In this document: positions 35,173 through 45,921 of the stretch, piece by piece
Position numbering within the stretch: the stretch's first letter is position 1
How the letters are laid out: each line of letters starts with the position of its first letter
Assembly (NCBI GenBank): GCA_015178975.1
Contig: WHVD01000047.1
Location: forward strand, 542,382-606,381
Direction of reading: 5' to 3'
DNA from: Hysterangium stoloniferum
Taxonomy: Eukaryota > Basidiomycota > Agaricomycetes > Hysterangiales > Hysterangiaceae
DNA: 64,000 nucleotides
Position numbers and translations under genes: made by a program
The notes under the pieces: model-generated
The model's input: the letters and a program-made list of their open reading frames with translations, nothing else
Told to the model about the DNA's origin: nothing
The model's database searches: none

Positions 35173-35913
35173 TGTTACGACCGTGTTACAGCCCTATCAG
35201 TCCCCAAGGTTATCACCACCATTCGACAATTTCAAGTTACCATTCAAGTCATCACATCGGAAACCATCGGCCCCCGATGCTGATATACACTTTCGCGGTG
35301 ATCAAACTCCATTTATGCCCACGTCAAAATATACTCAAACTATCTGGTTAAACTCTGATACATCCCTTTTATTATGATGATCTGCTCTATCCTATGTTTC
35401 ACATATGTCTATATATATTTGTAACCCTCTAACTATTTCCTTTCTTCGTAATTCCACTCTCGGTTATTTCACGGCCTCTGAACTAATAGTAACCTCCCAT
35501 TCCTAGTCAAGTTTATTTGTCAATACCATGTTCCGCTCTTCTCCCAGTTAGTATTTTCTAGATGCCTGTTACTTGTATATGAACCCACTGTAGTTGTAGT
35601 TACTAGGCAATCAGAATATCGACTCAGAATACCCTCTTACGCCTCCAGAAGTCTCATACTAAGAATTCTGTCTTCCGCCTTCATGTGCACTTGCTCACTC
35701 TCGGTCCCTGACCCCTTGGCCCGACACTCGACTTAACCTTCGGTCCCGATCAGTATTATGCCAAAAGGAACTCATTAGGATTAGTCTTCGCCCGTCCGAA
35801 ATTTAAGGACACTCAATGGATATTTGCAGGGGTGCAGCATATAAGCTGAAGCCAAGTCCTTCTGATCGGTCCCTGTCGGCCAACCGACTTTAGTTAGTTT
35901 TCAGTTCTTAACA
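35173..35913 (+). repeat. LTR B, first copy
   Basis: 741 bp, TGTTACGACCGTG...TTCTTAACA. It matches the solo copy at 61468-62209 along its length. No TSD with its own flanks (GTGAC / GCCAT). Confidence 0.9.
35830..35853 (+). promoter_or_regulatory. Conserved LTR core box in LTR B
   Basis: GCAGCATATAAGCTGAAGCC, followed by AAGTCCT; 60 bp before the LTR end. Same block as in LTRs A and D. Confidence 0.55.
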
Positions 35914-35942
35914 GCCATTTTCCTTGCCTTCTGTTGATGTGG

Positions 35943-36152
35943 TTAGTATTCAGAAACCTCCATGGACCCAAGACTTACCTTTCCCATGGTGATCACAGTC
36001 CTCTCTGTGGATGCCCTGGCATGTTCTGTGGCAACCCATGCCACCTCCTCCTCATCCTTTTTCCTCTGCTCCTCAGCCTCCTTCTCCATGACCAGTGCCA
36101 CCTGGTACTCCCTCTCCAAGTCCTCCTTGGCCTCTTTGGCCTTCTTCTCCAC
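35943..36152 (-). pseudogene. Glu/Lys-rich coiled-coil fragment
   Basis: A 69-codon minus-strand frame, strongly charged ('KKAKEAKEDLEREYQVALVMEK' in part), with heptad-like spacing. It resembles the coil fragment at 28080-28300. Probably a transposon remnant; the rest of 35914-36476 is unassigned. Confidence 0.35.
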
Positions 36153-37659
36153 TTCCTCCCTTTGTCAATGCTGCTCCTCCTACTGCACCAAGATTTGGGC
36201 AGTGGTGAGTGGAGCCCAATATGGGGAGCCTGTGGAGGGCCTGGCAGTGGTGGTTGGTCTGTGAGGTGTCGGTCCCATTGGATGATGGGGGTAATAAAGA
36301 AGAAGAAATTTTATTAATTCAAATTTTTATACAGGCTCGTTGCATTTGAACCTTACCTTCCAGATCACATGACCTTTTGACACATGCATGTAACCGACAT
36401 GATTCTTTGACATATACGTGTAGCTGACAAACTTTATCACATTCTAGAGCCTCTTTGGGACTTCAGCATAGGGTACTGTTAGGACCAGAAAACCTGCTGG
36501 GCTCTGGACCCTATCCTATATGCACCCGACTTGCTATATCAAGTTACAGCTAAACTGGAAAACCTGCTGGGACCCAGATGTCAAGCCTGTCTATGCCTGA
36601 CCCCCTGTGTCTCACACATTGGTCACTGGACCCTGCCAGGACCTGTGCACATCAAAACACACTGCTATTTACCTCGTTGGAGCCCACAGGCTCTGACCTA
36701 TCCCACAATCAACCCTCTGACCTCTTGACCCACCAACTACTCCTGGACTCCCAGGGATTCCCATCCACCTGTCTGAAATTGGATGCCACGATCTTGTGAG
36801 GGTGCAGCCTATAAGCTGAAGCCAAGTCCTACTGGATTATCCACAGGTTTCTCTGGAAACCTGTTAAGGGTGCATACACGGAGGGTTTCCAGAGAAACCC
36901 ACGGGAAATCCAGTAGGACTTGGCTTCAGCTTATAGGCTGCACCCTCATGAGATCATCTTGTCCAATTTCAAACGGGTGGATGGGAATCCCAGGGAGTCT
37001 GGGCAGGGTTCAGGGGTTGAGAGGTTGGGGAGTTGAGATAGATAGGTCAGAGGTCGAGTGATAGATGTGTTGGAGCCCGTGGGCTCCGACTAGTAAGAGC
37101 AGTGTGATTCAAAGAGGAATTTAGAGCAGAAAATATACTAAGATTACTGGGGAGAATCTAAGCTGATTTTCTGACTGGATTGTATGTACAACATCTGCCA
37201 GACTATACTGTATAGACTGTGGAATGAATAGCATACCAAATCCAGTAATAATGAAAACTAAACTAACAAACATGAAACAAGATAAATAAACACCAAACTT
37301 GGTGTTAGGAATATGGAACGGAGCAGAGTCCAAATTGTGACAGGTCATTTGACTATAATGGGAATGGGGCTCAGTTAGAGGGCTGACAGGTTTTCCGAGC
37401 AGGGTCTGGTGACTGATGCATGGGGGTTGGAGATAAACAGGGACGGTGTGAAGAGTGGTAAAAGTTCTCACTGTTCTATATACGAAGAAATGAGTAGAAT
37501 GGGAAGAATGATGATTCGAGTGGAGGCCTCGACTGCTATAGTTTGAGGTCTGAAGTGTTAGATAGCTCAGATAATGCTACCTATGTGGTAGCTGACACGT
37601 TACCCTGATCACCACTCGCTGTAGACCTAGTTTATGTCTTACGAGTGGTGGTGCTTGGG

Positions 37660-38569
37660 TGTTAAGAACAGAAACTGATGGATGTCAGTAGACTGACAGG
37701 GACCGAATGGAAGGACTTGGCTTCAGCTTATGTGCTGTGCCCTCGCAAGTTACCGTCGGGTGTCCTTAAATTTCGGGCGGGCGGAAACTAGTCCTGTCAA
37801 GTAAACCTCTCAGTAAACTACCGATTGGAAACTGAAGGATAAGTCAAGGGTTGCTGAGGGGTCAGAGACCAAGAGTTGGAGACTGAGAGAGTTGGAGACT
37901 GAGAGAGTTGGAGACTGAGAGAGTTGGAGACTGAGAGAGTTGGAGACTGAGAGATTTGGAGACTGAGAGAGTCAGAGACTGAGAGTCAGAGATTAGAGGT
38001 TGAAGTCGTAAATGTAGGTTGAATCATAAATCGGATGGAGTCAGAATGTGGTGGTCGTGAATAGATAATGGAGTCGGAGATTAGAGGGGTATCTAAGTTG
38101 ATCTAAGTCAATATTTTGATTGATCTAATAACTACATTTACAGCAGGTTTATATACGAGTTGTCGGCATCTAGAAACTACTAACTAAGGGAAGAGCGGAA
38201 ACTCGATTGACAAATAAACTTGACTAGAAACCGGAAGGTTACAATAAGATCGGAAGCCGAGATTTAGCCGAGAGTGGGATTACGAGAAAAGGGAATAGTC
38301 CACGGGCTACAAGTATATATGGGCATATGTGAAACATAGAGTAAAATGGATCATCATAATGAAAAGGGACGTATCAAAGCATAACCAGATGGTACGAGTA
38401 TATTTTGACAGGGGCGTAAATGGGGTTTGATCGCCGTGAAGGTATACATCAGTGTCAGTGTTCCAAAGGTTGCCAAAATGATGACTTGATCAATAACTTG
38501 GAACATTGATAGACTGTAGTATTCTCGGGGACCGTCGGATTGCGACATGGTTACGACACAGTCGTAACA
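37660..38569 (-). mobile_element. Fourth-level solo LTR B (antisense), TSD TTGGG
   Basis: TGTTAAGAACAG...GTCGTAACA, flanked by exact TTGGG (37655-37659, 38570-38574). At 910 bp it is longer than B1 and B3, partly through a GAGAGTTGGAGACTGA minisatellite at about 37873-37990. The core box is on the minus strand near 37711-37749. Confidence 0.92.
37873..37990. repeat. 16-bp minisatellite within LTR B
   Basis: About seven units of GAGAGTTGGAGACTGA with minor variants. The same unit (GAGAGTCGGAGACCGA, CpG form) is expanded in the copy at 63517 onwards and essentially absent from 35173-35913. Confidence 0.9.
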
Positions 38570-38973
38570 TTGGGTGAAAGTGTGTCTGAGTTTCATTTGG
38601 TGCCAAGTGCACCCACAAGTATACACAAAGCTTCGAACTAATGAAATGGTGAAATATTCGAAGAATATAAAGGATAGAAAAATATGAATAAAATGTGTAA
38701 AATATAAATAAAATAAAAGGAGTGTTTTACCACAATGAAACTGTGGTAAAAGCATACTCCTCACAGACAGAGTCCAGCAGGTATTCCAGTGACTGATACA
38801 TGAAGTAACGGAGGTCAAATGTGGACAAGTCTGATATACAGAGTCTGGCAGGAATTCTGGTAAACTGAAAATTGGTGCATATAGGTGCGGGTGCATATAG
38901 GTTAGTGCCTGGAGTCCAGCGGGAATTCTGGTCGTAACAAAACCCTTTGCTAAGCCCTGCACACACCTTAACA

Positions 38974-40229
38974 ATTAAGGCCTTATTCCTTTTAACTTTG
39001 CATAATAATAGCATATATGGACTCATATAATGCTATTATTACTTATTTAATTTATTATAATTTTTAACTAATTATTTTGCCCGTATTTACTTAGTTTTCC
39101 CAGCACTTTGCTTTACCCTTGTGCAATGAGCTCTTGAAGCATGGGAAAACATTATGTCATCATTCATGCCCGGCACTTCAAATTTGGGATTCAGGGAATA
39201 AATGATTTGTCAGCATGTGACAGTTACAACATGTGACAGCATGAGTCACTGGCATTTGCTTCTGTCCCAGATCTTGGCCTCTGAACCTTTGAGTTCAGGC
39301 TTAGATTGGAACCCTTGTCTCAGACATGGGAGTCATAGGATAGAAAAAGGGTAATAAATAGTTAAACATGATATCATTACTGAGTCAGTAATGATATCAT
39401 AAAATAATTAAATAGTTAAATAATTAGTTATCAAAATGTATATAAGGAGGGCCAGAAATCCACAATAAAATAACTTATCACACGTATTTTACAGCACAGC
39501 TCAGAAGCTTATCTCATCATCCTAAGGACAATAATAGCCTTAGTCTGATATACTAACTGCAAGCACCTACACTTGCAGAATCTAGAACTCTTTGTCAGCA
39601 CTCTTGAACTTAGCTAATCATCTAAGTTCCCTAGCCTCACAGCTACCCCTTAGGCTTATTAAATACATAATAAACCTGATAAGTATCCTTACTGAAATGC
39701 CTGTCAACACTTAGATTATTCAAGGCCCATACCTAAGTTTATTGAATTAATCAAGTACAAGCACTCAATTAATCCAATACAAATTATTGTCTCTGTTAAT
39801 AAACTATTTGAAACCTTGTTAAATATCTATTAATAGTTACAAATAAGCATTCAAGAAACCAAAGCTTTATATCAAGTGTCTGCCAAGTTACTGCACATAT
39901 ATTCAGCTTCCAGCCCCTATTCTCAAGGAATAGCTGTTTATTTGCTAAAAGAGTCATACACAGTTCTATTGAACCTTTCAATAATCAAAATAAGCATTGA
40001 TTTTAGTTGTTTAAGCTTAATAGCACAACTAATCAGTATTTAAATTACTGGACCTTTGCTTGTTTTATTGTTGAAGCTCTGTGACACTAGCATTTATTGA
40101 GCTATCTGAGAGAAACCCTTAAATACATTACAAAGCCTGATGGTGGACTTGTGGATTTTAGAGTTGGAAAATCACTGACAGATGGCAAGGGACTCAATTG
40201 CTCAAGCACAGGAGACACAAGTGTGGAGA
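38974..40229. other. AT-rich, LTR-like sequence without genes
   Basis: Contains AAAATGTATATAAGGAG (39434-39450), a strong TATA context also found at 45905-45921, and CATTATGTCATCAT (about 39150), also found near 45618. These shared blocks suggest two related, decayed LTRs of one further family, but I could not fix their ends. Confidence 0.4.
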
Positions 40230-40810
40230 CACAAATGTGATCTTACAACAAGTGTCAAAAACCCATTGAAGAGATCTCTGAAGGAGATCTAGTGTTAGTC
40301 AATCCCCACTCCTTAGAACTTGTGGAAATCAAAGGAAGTGGGAGGAAACTAATTCAAAGACAAATCAGGCTGTTCAAAGTTATGGAGAAGATTAACTCTC
40401 AAGTTTTCTGACTCAAAATTCCCCAGGAGTACCAAATGCACCCAGTTATTAATCAGAGCCATCTTAAGAAGTACCATTCTTCCCCTGAGGGATTCAGTCA
40501 AAGAGAACTACTTAAGAACCTGTCACAACCGTCACAAGTCACAATACTGTCACAAATATTCAAAGGTAACTTTCAACACTTTATTGAAGAATAATTGATT
40601 TGTGACAGAACCCTAGAAAACTGAATTCAAATGAGGAAGAATATGAAGTTCAAGCCATTACTCGCCACAAGAAACTTTGAAATCATCTGTTTTCCAAATC
40701 AGATGGAAGGGTTATGGACTGGAAGAGGATTCTTGGCTGAAGGATGCTGACCTCCAAAACACTCCTGCTCTACTCAGAGCATACAAGGCATTGTACCAGA
40801 TCTAAATGGT
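40230..40810 (+). pseudogene. C-terminus of a second gypsy pol (post-integrase region and chromodomain)
   Basis: 'EGDLVLVNPHSLELVEIKGSG' (40278-40340), 'INSQVF' and 'MHPVINQSHLKKYH' are the integrase C-terminal strands. After the mini-LTR insertion, 'EEEYEVQAI' and 'RWKGYGLEEDSWLKDADLQ' form a chromodomain (about 40635-40800). Several stops and one frame change; upstream pol domains are missing. It belongs to a family different from the two others in the window. Confidence 0.7.
40521..40607 (+). mobile_element. Miniature solo LTR E (87 bp), TSD GAACC
   Basis: Starts TGTCACAACCGTCACAAGTC and ends ATTGATTTGTGACA like a full LTR E, but lacks about 340 bp of the middle. Exact TSD GAACC (40516-40520, 40608-40612) interrupts the chromodomain region of the pol fragment. 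Confidence 0.85.
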
Positions 40811-41460
40811 GAATGTATGCAGTCCTGCCAACAACCAGGAATTCCTCCTCTTCTGAGAATTCTAAGTCACAGATTATTTTATTCTATATTATATTATTTT
40901 TAATTTTTAATTTTCCTTTCTCTTTCTTTTCCTTGGAATCTGGATCTAGCTATCTCACTCCTATCTCATGACCACCAATCATTGACCCATTACCTTGCCA
41001 CCTCATGCTGGTAACTGAGTGGAGTTCAAATCCCTAAGAATACAAAATGTAAAATTACTTAAAAAAATTCCTAACCTCTTCTTGCTCTTCAACTATCACC
41101 ACTCCATATCATGCATACAGTTGCAACATGTCACAACCACCCAACATGAGACCCAAATTCCCTAACTTCAAGAGAATCCCATGAGTACCTGCCATTGAGC
41201 CTCCAGTAGACACTGCCTCCACTTCTCAAGGGCCACCTCACACTGAAAAAGTTGAGTGTGTCATCCCTTATCATGAGGCTGTTAGAGTATGGGATACTCC
41301 AATTAGTGATGATCTCATACCTTGTGATTAGATCCTACTGATTCACATCATATGATAGTTATATTTAGTTTAGTGTTCACTTAGTTCTGTGTTGCGCACA
41401 CACATTTGCTGCACAGACCAGTGCACAGACCATGTATTTTGTAATCCTGTCATCAATTGG
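40811..41460. other. No gene seen
   Basis: Downstream remainder of the decayed gypsy fragment, AT-rich, no motifs. It ends at the TSD ATTGG of the following LTR A. Confidence 0.4.
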
Positions 41461-42299
41461 TGTTAGGATACACACACAGGCCGGGTCTCCAGAGAAACCC
41501 ACAGGATATCTGGTAGGACTTGGCTTCAGCTTATAGGCTGCATCCTCGCTACATCGTGTTGTCCAATTTCAGACAGGCAGACGGGAATCCTGGGGAGTCC
41601 AGGCGGGGTTCGTGGGTCGTAGGTCATAAGTCGTGGGTCATGGGTCGTAAGTCGGAGGTCGTGGGTCGTAAGTCAGATAGTTGAGAGAGATAGATGCGCC
41701 AGAGCCTGTGGGCTCCAACTAGTGCGAGTGATGTGAATCAAGTAAGGTTTTAGAGCGGAAAATGTTATTAGATTACTGGGGGGAATCTAAGCTAATTTTC
41801 TGACTGGATTGTATGTACAACATCTGCCAGTTTATATAGACCATGGAGTGAATGACATACCAAATCCAGTAATGATGAAATGAAACTAACAAAACATAAA
41901 ACAGGAATAGTAAACACCAAATTGGTGTTAGGAACGGGATGGAACAGAGTGGACTCCGAATCGTGACAAAGCATAACCCATAACGGGAAATGGAGTGGGA
42001 GTGGAGTCCTAAATCGTGACAGGTCATTTGACTAAAATGGGAATGGGGCTCGATTAGAGCGGTGACGGGATTCTGAGCAGGGTCTGGTGACTGATGCGTG
42101 GGACGAAGACGGACATAGACAGAGACGGAGTCCGGGGGAGGTCTGGTGACTGATATGTGTCGTAATGAGGTCGAATGTAACTAGTCTTGACATAATGGAG
42201 TCCGGGCGGGAAATCCTATAAACAGACAATTGGTGCTTGTAGCGTGTGGGGGCATACGGGTTAGTGCCTGGAGTCCGGCGGGATTGTCTGGTTGTAACA
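41461..42299 (-). mobile_element. Solo LTR A, TSD ATTGG
   Basis: 839 bp, TGTTAGGATACAC...GGTTGTAACA, with exact ATTGG on both sides (41456-41460, 42300-42304). It is the cleanest isolated A copy in the window. Confidence 0.93.
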
Positions 42300-42645
42300 A
42301 TTGGGATCACTGGTGGTCACACGAGTTGACAGGACCACAGTGTATTGTCCAGAACAAGAACAGGATACAGGTAGATGCAGTGTACAGTAAGGTAAGAGAA
42401 GGAAAACTACCTAGGCTTATATAGGCTGTGATCACGTGCTAGAACAAAAGGAGTGGCACAAACGAGTGACACAAAAGAGTGAAACAAAAGGAGAATGTGT
42501 AAGACTGGGGCACCAGGCTTACATATTCTAGTATATAGTTCACCCCAGCTGAGGAGTGGATCCTCATCTGGAAGCCTAGCTATAACATTGGTTTACTTCA
42601 CACTGCTCTACTCTTAAGTGGCATTCACTCCTAGATAGAGAGTCC

Positions 42646-43092
42646 TTGCACTTTGCTTTCCCTTGCTACCAGATTATTTTAACAGAAGCCCCTCTCTCTA
42701 ACCCCCAGTCTTCCTCTCTGAGACCTAGGGGGGAGTCAGTGGATACTACCTTGAAAGTGGCTTACAATTCTCAAGAGTCACCTCATACCAAAAGGGTTGA
42801 GTTCACTGCCCTTTATTGCAAGACTTCCCCCTCAGAGTCTTGGCATTCTTCTTCAAGACCTTGGAGTTCAATGGAAGTTACCTGGAAAGGACCTCTCGAT
42901 CGAGTCTTCCCAACCCCTTCACCTGAAGAAGCTTGGAAGTGTTGCCAAAATGAAGAATGTGACACTCAAAGTCAACAGGAGTACAAGAAATGTAAAAGAG
43001 AAAGGAGAGAGGAATTTCTATTAGACCACAAAGCAAGAGGAGCAGAAGTGGGTGTATCTTTGAAGGCACAAAGAAGGGAGGAAAGAATCTGA
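42646..43092 (+). CDS. Unrecognised 148-aa ORF
   Basis: Ser/Pro-rich first half, then a basic, Glu-rich, helical C-terminus ('KKCKRERREEF') with three Cys in 'CCQNEEC'. No family recognised. It lies in repeat-rich DNA, so a transposon gag-like remnant is as likely as a gene. A further frame at 43212-43502 (96 aa) could be a continuation after a break. Confidence 0.25.
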   Translation: MHFAFPCYQIILTEAPLSNPQSSSLRPRGESVDTTLKVAYNSQESPHTKRVEFTALYCKTSPSESWHSSSRPWSSMEVTWKGPLDRVFPTPSPEEAWKCCQNEECDTQSQQEYKKCKRERREEFLLDHKARGAEVGVSLKAQRREERI

Positions 43093-43957
43093 GAAGGCCA
43101 TGTCTTGACTGTGACTATCTCCCCTCCCCCCAGAGAAAAATGGGTGGACTTCCTAGAGATGGTGGAGAGTGATAATGGAATGCCATGCATATGTGGAGTA
43201 GGAGCTAAAAGTTGGAAAGAGAAGGATGGCACCACATTCTACAATTGGGAGTTGAACAGGTGAATCAAACTCAAGAGTATCTGGCTAACTCAAGGAGATG
43301 GAAGGAAGTTACCCCCCAAAGCCACCTTCCAGCAAGGGCCATTGCAGAAAGGTACTCAGTGGGCCCTATCGACTCCTCTTCAGACTTGGAAGGTGATGAT
43401 CTGGTAAACCCTCAATACAAGTTAAAGTATTTAGGGGAGGATTTGCATGAGGCATTCCTACTGCCAACACCAATCCACTTTGTCTCTAGCAATCATAATT
43501 AAAGAAGAGTGCTTAAACCATCGACCAGAGTATGGAGAGGGTACCAACTGAGCAGAACCCTGATTACCCCTGCTACTGGAACTCTGTTTAAAACCCCACC
43601 ATCCTGCACCCTACCTTGATCACTCTTCCTCCAATGACTCACCAACCTGAGTCGTGAGCACCCCTGCCACTGTCACTGCAACATTCTCCTGAACTCCCTC
43701 TCATCCACAGTACCAAAAAACCCTGTCTAATCCTCCATCACTGTATGCTCCATCCCAGCTACTCCCTTGACAGAAGTCATTACTCTCATCCACCCCTCTC
43801 CTCCTTCTCTAGCTAACCACTTGCCTTTCAGAAGCCTTCCATAGCCCCCACTGCACACTCCACCATCCTCCATGGAGATCTCATGGACCTGCACCAACTG
43901 GGACTGATCAGCAATAGTATCACAAGCAATCCTCAAGCTATTGAGTTGCCCCTTACC
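43093..43957. other. Mostly unassigned; one 96-codon plus-strand frame
   Basis: The frame 43212-43502 has an acidic middle ('SSSDLEGDDLVNPQYKLKYLG') and no known motif. Nothing else was recognised up to the TSD TTACC of LTR D. Confidence 0.25.
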
Positions 43958-44501
43958 TGTTACAACCCGTTCCCGGATGTTTTAATATCCGACTTCCGAT
44001 CTCCGACTATGGAACATCATAGCTACCGTATCATCCACGTTCTTCCCTTGTTCCACATTTGGTAATTTGTCCGTTGACAAGTATTCACTCGTTTGTTTGT
44101 TGTATTCCTGTTTCGGAATATTGTCTCCCTAATGTGTCTTATTGTATTTCCGTTTTAAGAACATTTCCGTTTCCGTCTTATTATGGTCTTAGTTTGTAGT
44201 ACAATAACGAGTAGACTTATATTAGTTTCCGCGAATTTGTACTTTACCTTAGATCTGATATCGACTTAGTTTCTTATTCCTTCTCCCATCTTTCTGTATG
44301 CTCGATATTCGGAACTCTTCGGAACTCTGAATATCTGTATCTTCCATTGTAAGTCTCACCTCTGAAATTAAGGACTTTGAGCATTTGTGTAGAGGCGCAG
44401 CACATAAGCTGAAGCCAACGTCCTGACCCTATCTGATAGTTCCCGACTTCCCGGTGACTTTCCAATAGTTCCGGAATAAGTTCCCGACACGGCACTTAAC
44501 A
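43958..44501 (+). mobile_element. Solo LTR D, TSD TTACC
   Basis: 544 bp, TGTTACAACCCG...GCACTTAACA, exact TSD TTACC (43953-43957, 44502-44506). Only its ends and the core box resemble LTRs A and B. Confidence 0.88.
44392..44416 (+). promoter_or_regulatory. Conserved LTR core box in LTR D
   Basis: GCGCAGCACATAAGCTGAAG followed by CC and AACGTCC; 85 bp before the LTR end. Same block as in LTRs A and B. Confidence 0.5.
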
Positions 44502-44523
44502 TTACCCCCATTCCCCTAAGTGA

Positions 44524-45025
44524 GATGGCAAAAGGAAAGCAGAGGGCCCCCAACACAAATGAAATGGAGATTGAGGAGACACTGATGGTACAAAACACAC
44601 CCAATGATGGCATTTGGTTGTGAATAGCCATCAACTACTACTCAGCACAGTTCACCATTGTGACAGTCCTAGGCCAGTTGCTACTGGCATTGCAACAGCC
44701 CTTACTTGAAGGGAAGGTAAGCAACTGCAAAGGGCTAGCACTACCAGATGAGACCATGCGTGACTTTTACTTGCTTTTTGATGATGCAGTGGAAGTGGAA
44801 AGGCTGAAGGGACTTGTTTTGGGAATTAAACTGTCCCCATTCAGGCAATTAACAGTGACCTCCCCTTGTACTCCTCCAGAAACCTCTACCTCTACCCCTC
44901 TCACCAATCTTGTCAACATACTCAAAGATTTACTACTGGCTAACAATATTCAAGTGGACCCCAATGAAGGAATTGTGGATGGTGACACTCCCCAACAACC
45001 CTTTCCCCCTGTTATGTATTTCTAA
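44524..45025 (+). pseudogene. Unrecognised ORF of about 166 codons with one in-frame TGA
   Basis: Starts MAKGKQRAPNTNEMEIEETL at 44524 and continues in the same frame past a single TGA (about 44620) to 45025. The middle ('LLALQQPLLEG...LALPDETMRDFYLLFDDAVEVERL') looks helical and folded; the end is Thr/Pro-rich then acidic. No family recognised. The TGA is of the kind expected from CGA decay. It may be the gag-like ORF of another transposon. Confidence 0.35.
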
Positions 45026-45654
45026 GTTTTTTTCGATTTTTAAACAATTTCCCCTAACAAATTGCGAAAACAAATATTCAAATGTAATTATATTGCAACA
45101 ATAAAATTGTACTATATTTGCTTGATTTTATCTTGAATTTATACAATTTATTTTGTATTTTTATCTTATAAATTGAGCAAGTTATTAAATTTTTATCTTT
45201 TATTCTTTTTTGATTAATATGTCGGCGACTCAGCGCTTATTCACAACGTGTGAGTAATCATGTGATATTCACATGACATTTCAAACTCCGACGCTGACAA
45301 AATGCAATGCAAAATAATCGTGCATAATCAAGGCAATATATATATATATTTATATTATTATAATAAAATATTATATTTATAACTAACTAAAAATAAATAT
45401 AATAATTATAATAATATAAAGCCGGTCACCTGTGTTTATTACACAGCGTGCGGGAAACTCGTCACAATGAGTGACAGCCGTCACGACAAGTGACAGTTGT
45501 CACAAGGGCGCGCGACGGTCACAGAAGCGCGGGATGGTCACAGAGGTGCGCGACAGTCACAACACGTGACAGTCACAAGATGCGAAGGGTGTCATACGCG
45601 CACACAGGCACGAGAGCATTATGTCATCATATATGCTACTACAGCAAAAACCGG
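45026..45654. other. AT-rich spacer and GTGAC/GTCAC array
   Basis: The stretch 45120-45420 is strongly AT-rich. From about 45450 to 45590 there are about ten GTGACAG/GTCACA words at short irregular spacing. No gene. Confidence 0.5.
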
Positions 45655-45921
45655 AAATCTCTGGAACATTCCAGTAGCTGCCAAAATAATAGTAGTTAAT
45701 AGGTACTAATAATAGATAGAATATTGTAGAATATTCTGTAAGTTTCCAGAATGTTCTATTATGCCAAGAATATTCTATAGTGTCTTAGAAAGTAGTTAGA
45801 ACCTTCCACAATGCTCTAGAAAATTCTAGAAAATTCTAAATGACATCATTCCTTCCAGAATGACATCATTCAATCTTCTAGAATCTTCTAAATGTCTCAG
45901 ACTAAAATGTATATAAGGAGC
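45655..45921 (+). promoter_or_regulatory. Heat-shock-element-like cluster plus TATA box, probably a transposon LTR promoter
   Basis: TTCCAGAATGTTC at 45744-45756 is a perfect three-block heat-shock element (TTC-n2-GAA-n2-TTC). About a dozen further GAA/TTC pairs (GAATATTC, TTCTAGAA, CTAGAAAATTC) lie within 230 bp. TGTATATAAGG follows at 45909-45919. The same TATA context occurs at 39434-39450, which points to an LTR rather than a host gene; no ORF follows. Confidence 0.5.

Larger units (their letters stand above)
29035..35913 (+). mobile_element. Ty3/gypsy chromovirus, nearly complete but with LTRs of two different families
   Basis: Left LTR A (29035-29850), gag (29887-31169), protease-RT-RNase H-integrase-chromodomain (31187-34890), a 280-bp 3' untranslated stretch, then LTR B (35173-35913). 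Outer flanks do not form a TSD (CTGTG left, GCCAT right). Two in-frame TGAs, frame breaks in gag and pol and a changed integrase residue make it inactive as it stands. The domain order PR-RT-RH-IN-chromodomain identifies the chromovirus branch. Confidence 0.85.
37447..38765 (-). mobile_element. Third-level LTR C, TSD GACGG/GACAG
   Basis: TGTGAAGAGTGG...CTCCTCACA, flanked by GACGG (37442-37446) and GACAG (38766-38770), one mismatch. It is split by LTR B at 37660-38569. Confidence 0.88.
36862..38939 (-). mobile_element. Second-level LTR A (antisense), TSD AAACC
   Basis: TGTTAAGGGTGCATAC...GGTCGTAACA, flanked by AAACC at 36857-36861 and 38940-38944. It is split by the LTR C at 37447-38765. Because it entered the end of an oppositely oriented A LTR, it makes a palindrome around 36770-36985. 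Confidence 0.88.
36477..38973 (+). mobile_element. Outer LTR A (sense) of a four-level nest
   Basis: Its left part is 36477-36861 (TGTTAGGACCAG...GGAAACC), diverged and shortened compared with A1. Its last 29 bp reappear at 38945-38973 (...CACACCTTAACA) after the inner insertion, once the repeated AAACC is allowed for. No TSD of its own was found. Confidence 0.75.

Noticed and set aside
35934..36317. 127-codon Leu-rich plus-strand frame resembling membrane protein
   Set aside because: Antisense shadow of the Glu/Lys-rich coil fragment at 35943-36152.
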